This document shows, piece by piece, positions 62,995 to 64,000 of a stretch of DNA of 64,000 bases; the stretch's first letter is position 1; every line of letters begins with the position of its first letter. The stretch is from the NCBI GenBank assembly GCA_916700875.1, contig CAKAKS010000067.1, forward strand, positions 7,901,591 to 7,965,590, in the 5' to 3' direction. The notes beneath the pieces are model-generated. The model worked only from the letters and a program-made list of their open reading frames with translations, was not told the origin of the DNA and searched no databases. Source of the stretch: Sebastes aleutianus. Lineage: Eukaryota > Chordata > Actinopteri > Perciformes > Sebastidae. The translations under genes and the position numbers were made by a program.

Positions 62995-64000
62995 ATGCGC
63001 TGTATGTTTACCTGAGGGATCACAGAGGATACACACTTCAGTTTGGGCTCCCAACAAAGCCTCTGTTGGATGAAGGATCTACGCAGGATTCACTGAAAGA
63101 AAAACACCATTACAATGCCTGTAATCTAACAATGTAGTGCTGGAGACAGTGTAAGGTGAATACTAATAATAATGTAGTTAAATTTGGCCATTAGAAGTGT
63201 GAATCATCACTTTTCAGATTTATATTCGTCTGCAGTTTTCAAAGATCGAGGAGGTCAAGTTGGACGAGATTCTTTGAGATTCCTGTTTCGTGCAACAAAG
63301 AATCAAACTCCTTAAAAGCCTGAATGAATCACTTCCCTTACTTTCATTTTCTACTGCCTCTCAGATGTGTGCATTGTAAGCTCACTAAAGTGTCACCCAA
63401 GTCAAACTTTGCAATGCAGCGTTTCTTGACTGAGTGACGTGAAGTGTGTAACATTAATTGGGAGGCTTTATCTCGTGTGTGTGTGTGCGCCTCCCCGGCC
63501 CCCGTGCGTATGTATCATAAGGCTTTGACGGCTCCTGTCACCACTTAATAGCGCAATTTATATAGCTACAAGCCGGATTTCCATGTAAATGCACAGCCAT
63601 GTCACGCAAGACAAGTGGGAGATTAAAATCGAGAGCGGGGATGCAGCAGCGCCATCCATCCAACTATACTGTATTCATCTGCTGCCTGAATCGCCTCGCA
63701 GGAGAATTACACCGCTTTTTTGTTAAACTGATGAGTATGTGATCTGTCAGTCTTCTCCTCTCTCGCTCTTTATTGTGTTTTATGTGCACTCACCTCTCTT
63801 TTGATGGAGAATATGCTGCTTGTAGACTGCCCCCTTCCTTTCTCTCTGAGAGTCTCCATTTTCCCCTCCGTGAATAAGAATCAGGTGTGGGTATGGAGAA
63901 AGACGTGTGGTTATCTTAATGATACATCCTGGTGCTAAGTCCCTATTGATTTTGCCCTCATCTCTGTAATGTGAGTAATGACAGGAGGTATGCTGTGGGT
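62585..64000 (+). other. st6galnac5: 3' UTR of st6galnac5 and possible downstream DNA
   Basis: No canonical AATAAA is seen between the stop codon and the window end. An ATTAAA at about 63623 is a weak candidate, so the 3' UTR end is undetermined and may lie outside the window. It contains the TG microsatellite at 62962-62993. The stretch 63440-63720 is of mixed composition without recognisable repeats and could include conserved non-coding sequence. Confidence 0.5.
62962..62993. repeat. (TG)16 microsatellite in the 3' UTR
   Basis: Thirty-two uninterrupted bases of alternating T and G, starting about 380 bp after the stop codon, followed by gcatgcgc. Likely length-polymorphic. Confidence 0.95.

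Noticed and set aside
1..64000. Endogenous retrovirus or LTR element
   Set aside because: No gag-pol-env-like frames, paired LTRs or primer-binding sites were seen. The only reverse transcriptase is the L2-type LINE relic.

Overview
The window is nuclear DNA of a ray-finned fish, most likely a percomorph-type teleost. It is AT-rich, has long introns and CA microsatellites, and is crowded with the short non-autonomous DNA transposons typical of fish (hAT-type with 8-bp target duplications, TTAA-flanked MITEs, Tc1 relics), plus traces of L2-type LINEs. The species cannot be named from this sequence alone.

One protein-coding gene accounts for nearly the whole window. It lies on the + strand in five coding exons: 4121-4135, 5132-5344, 44100-44512, 57584-57691 and 62326-62584. 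Joined, they give 1008 nt, or 335 residues plus a stop. The product has a short cytosolic tail, one signal-anchor segment, a stem, and a catalytic domain with the sialyl L, S, III and VS motifs. It matches ST6GALNAC5 (GD1alpha synthase, GalNAc alpha-2,6-sialyltransferase V) better than ST6GALNAC3 or ST6GALNAC6. All four introns have GT-AG ends and the phases run 0, 0, 2, 2. The first coding exon holds only five codons.

Layout. 1-3840 is AT-rich upstream DNA with a hAT-like fragment and one TTAA-flanked element. 3840-4120 is the GC-rich putative promoter and 5' UTR with three short upstream ORFs. Intron 1 (4136-5131) carries a tandem duplication of about 190 bp. Intron 2 (5345-44099, 38.8 kb) holds most of the repeats, including a 40-bp minisatellite, six copies of one hAT family, several nested insertions and an L2-type reverse transcriptase relic. 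Intron 3 (44513-57583) and intron 4 (57692-62325) hold more of the same; intron 4 also has a long AT-rich tandem array split by an inserted repeat. The 3' UTR starts at 62585, contains a (TG)16 tract, and may run off the window end.

No second protein gene, tRNA, rRNA or CRISPR array is supported. The most notable points are these. (1) A hAT family present eight times in introns 2 and 3 carries a perfect AGGTCA-G-AGGTCA (DR1) nuclear-receptor motif in seven of its copies. (2) One extra codon lies inside the otherwise conserved L-sialylmotif. (3) Several two- and three-level transposon nests have relative ages that can be read from their target duplications. I see no new multi-gene system here.
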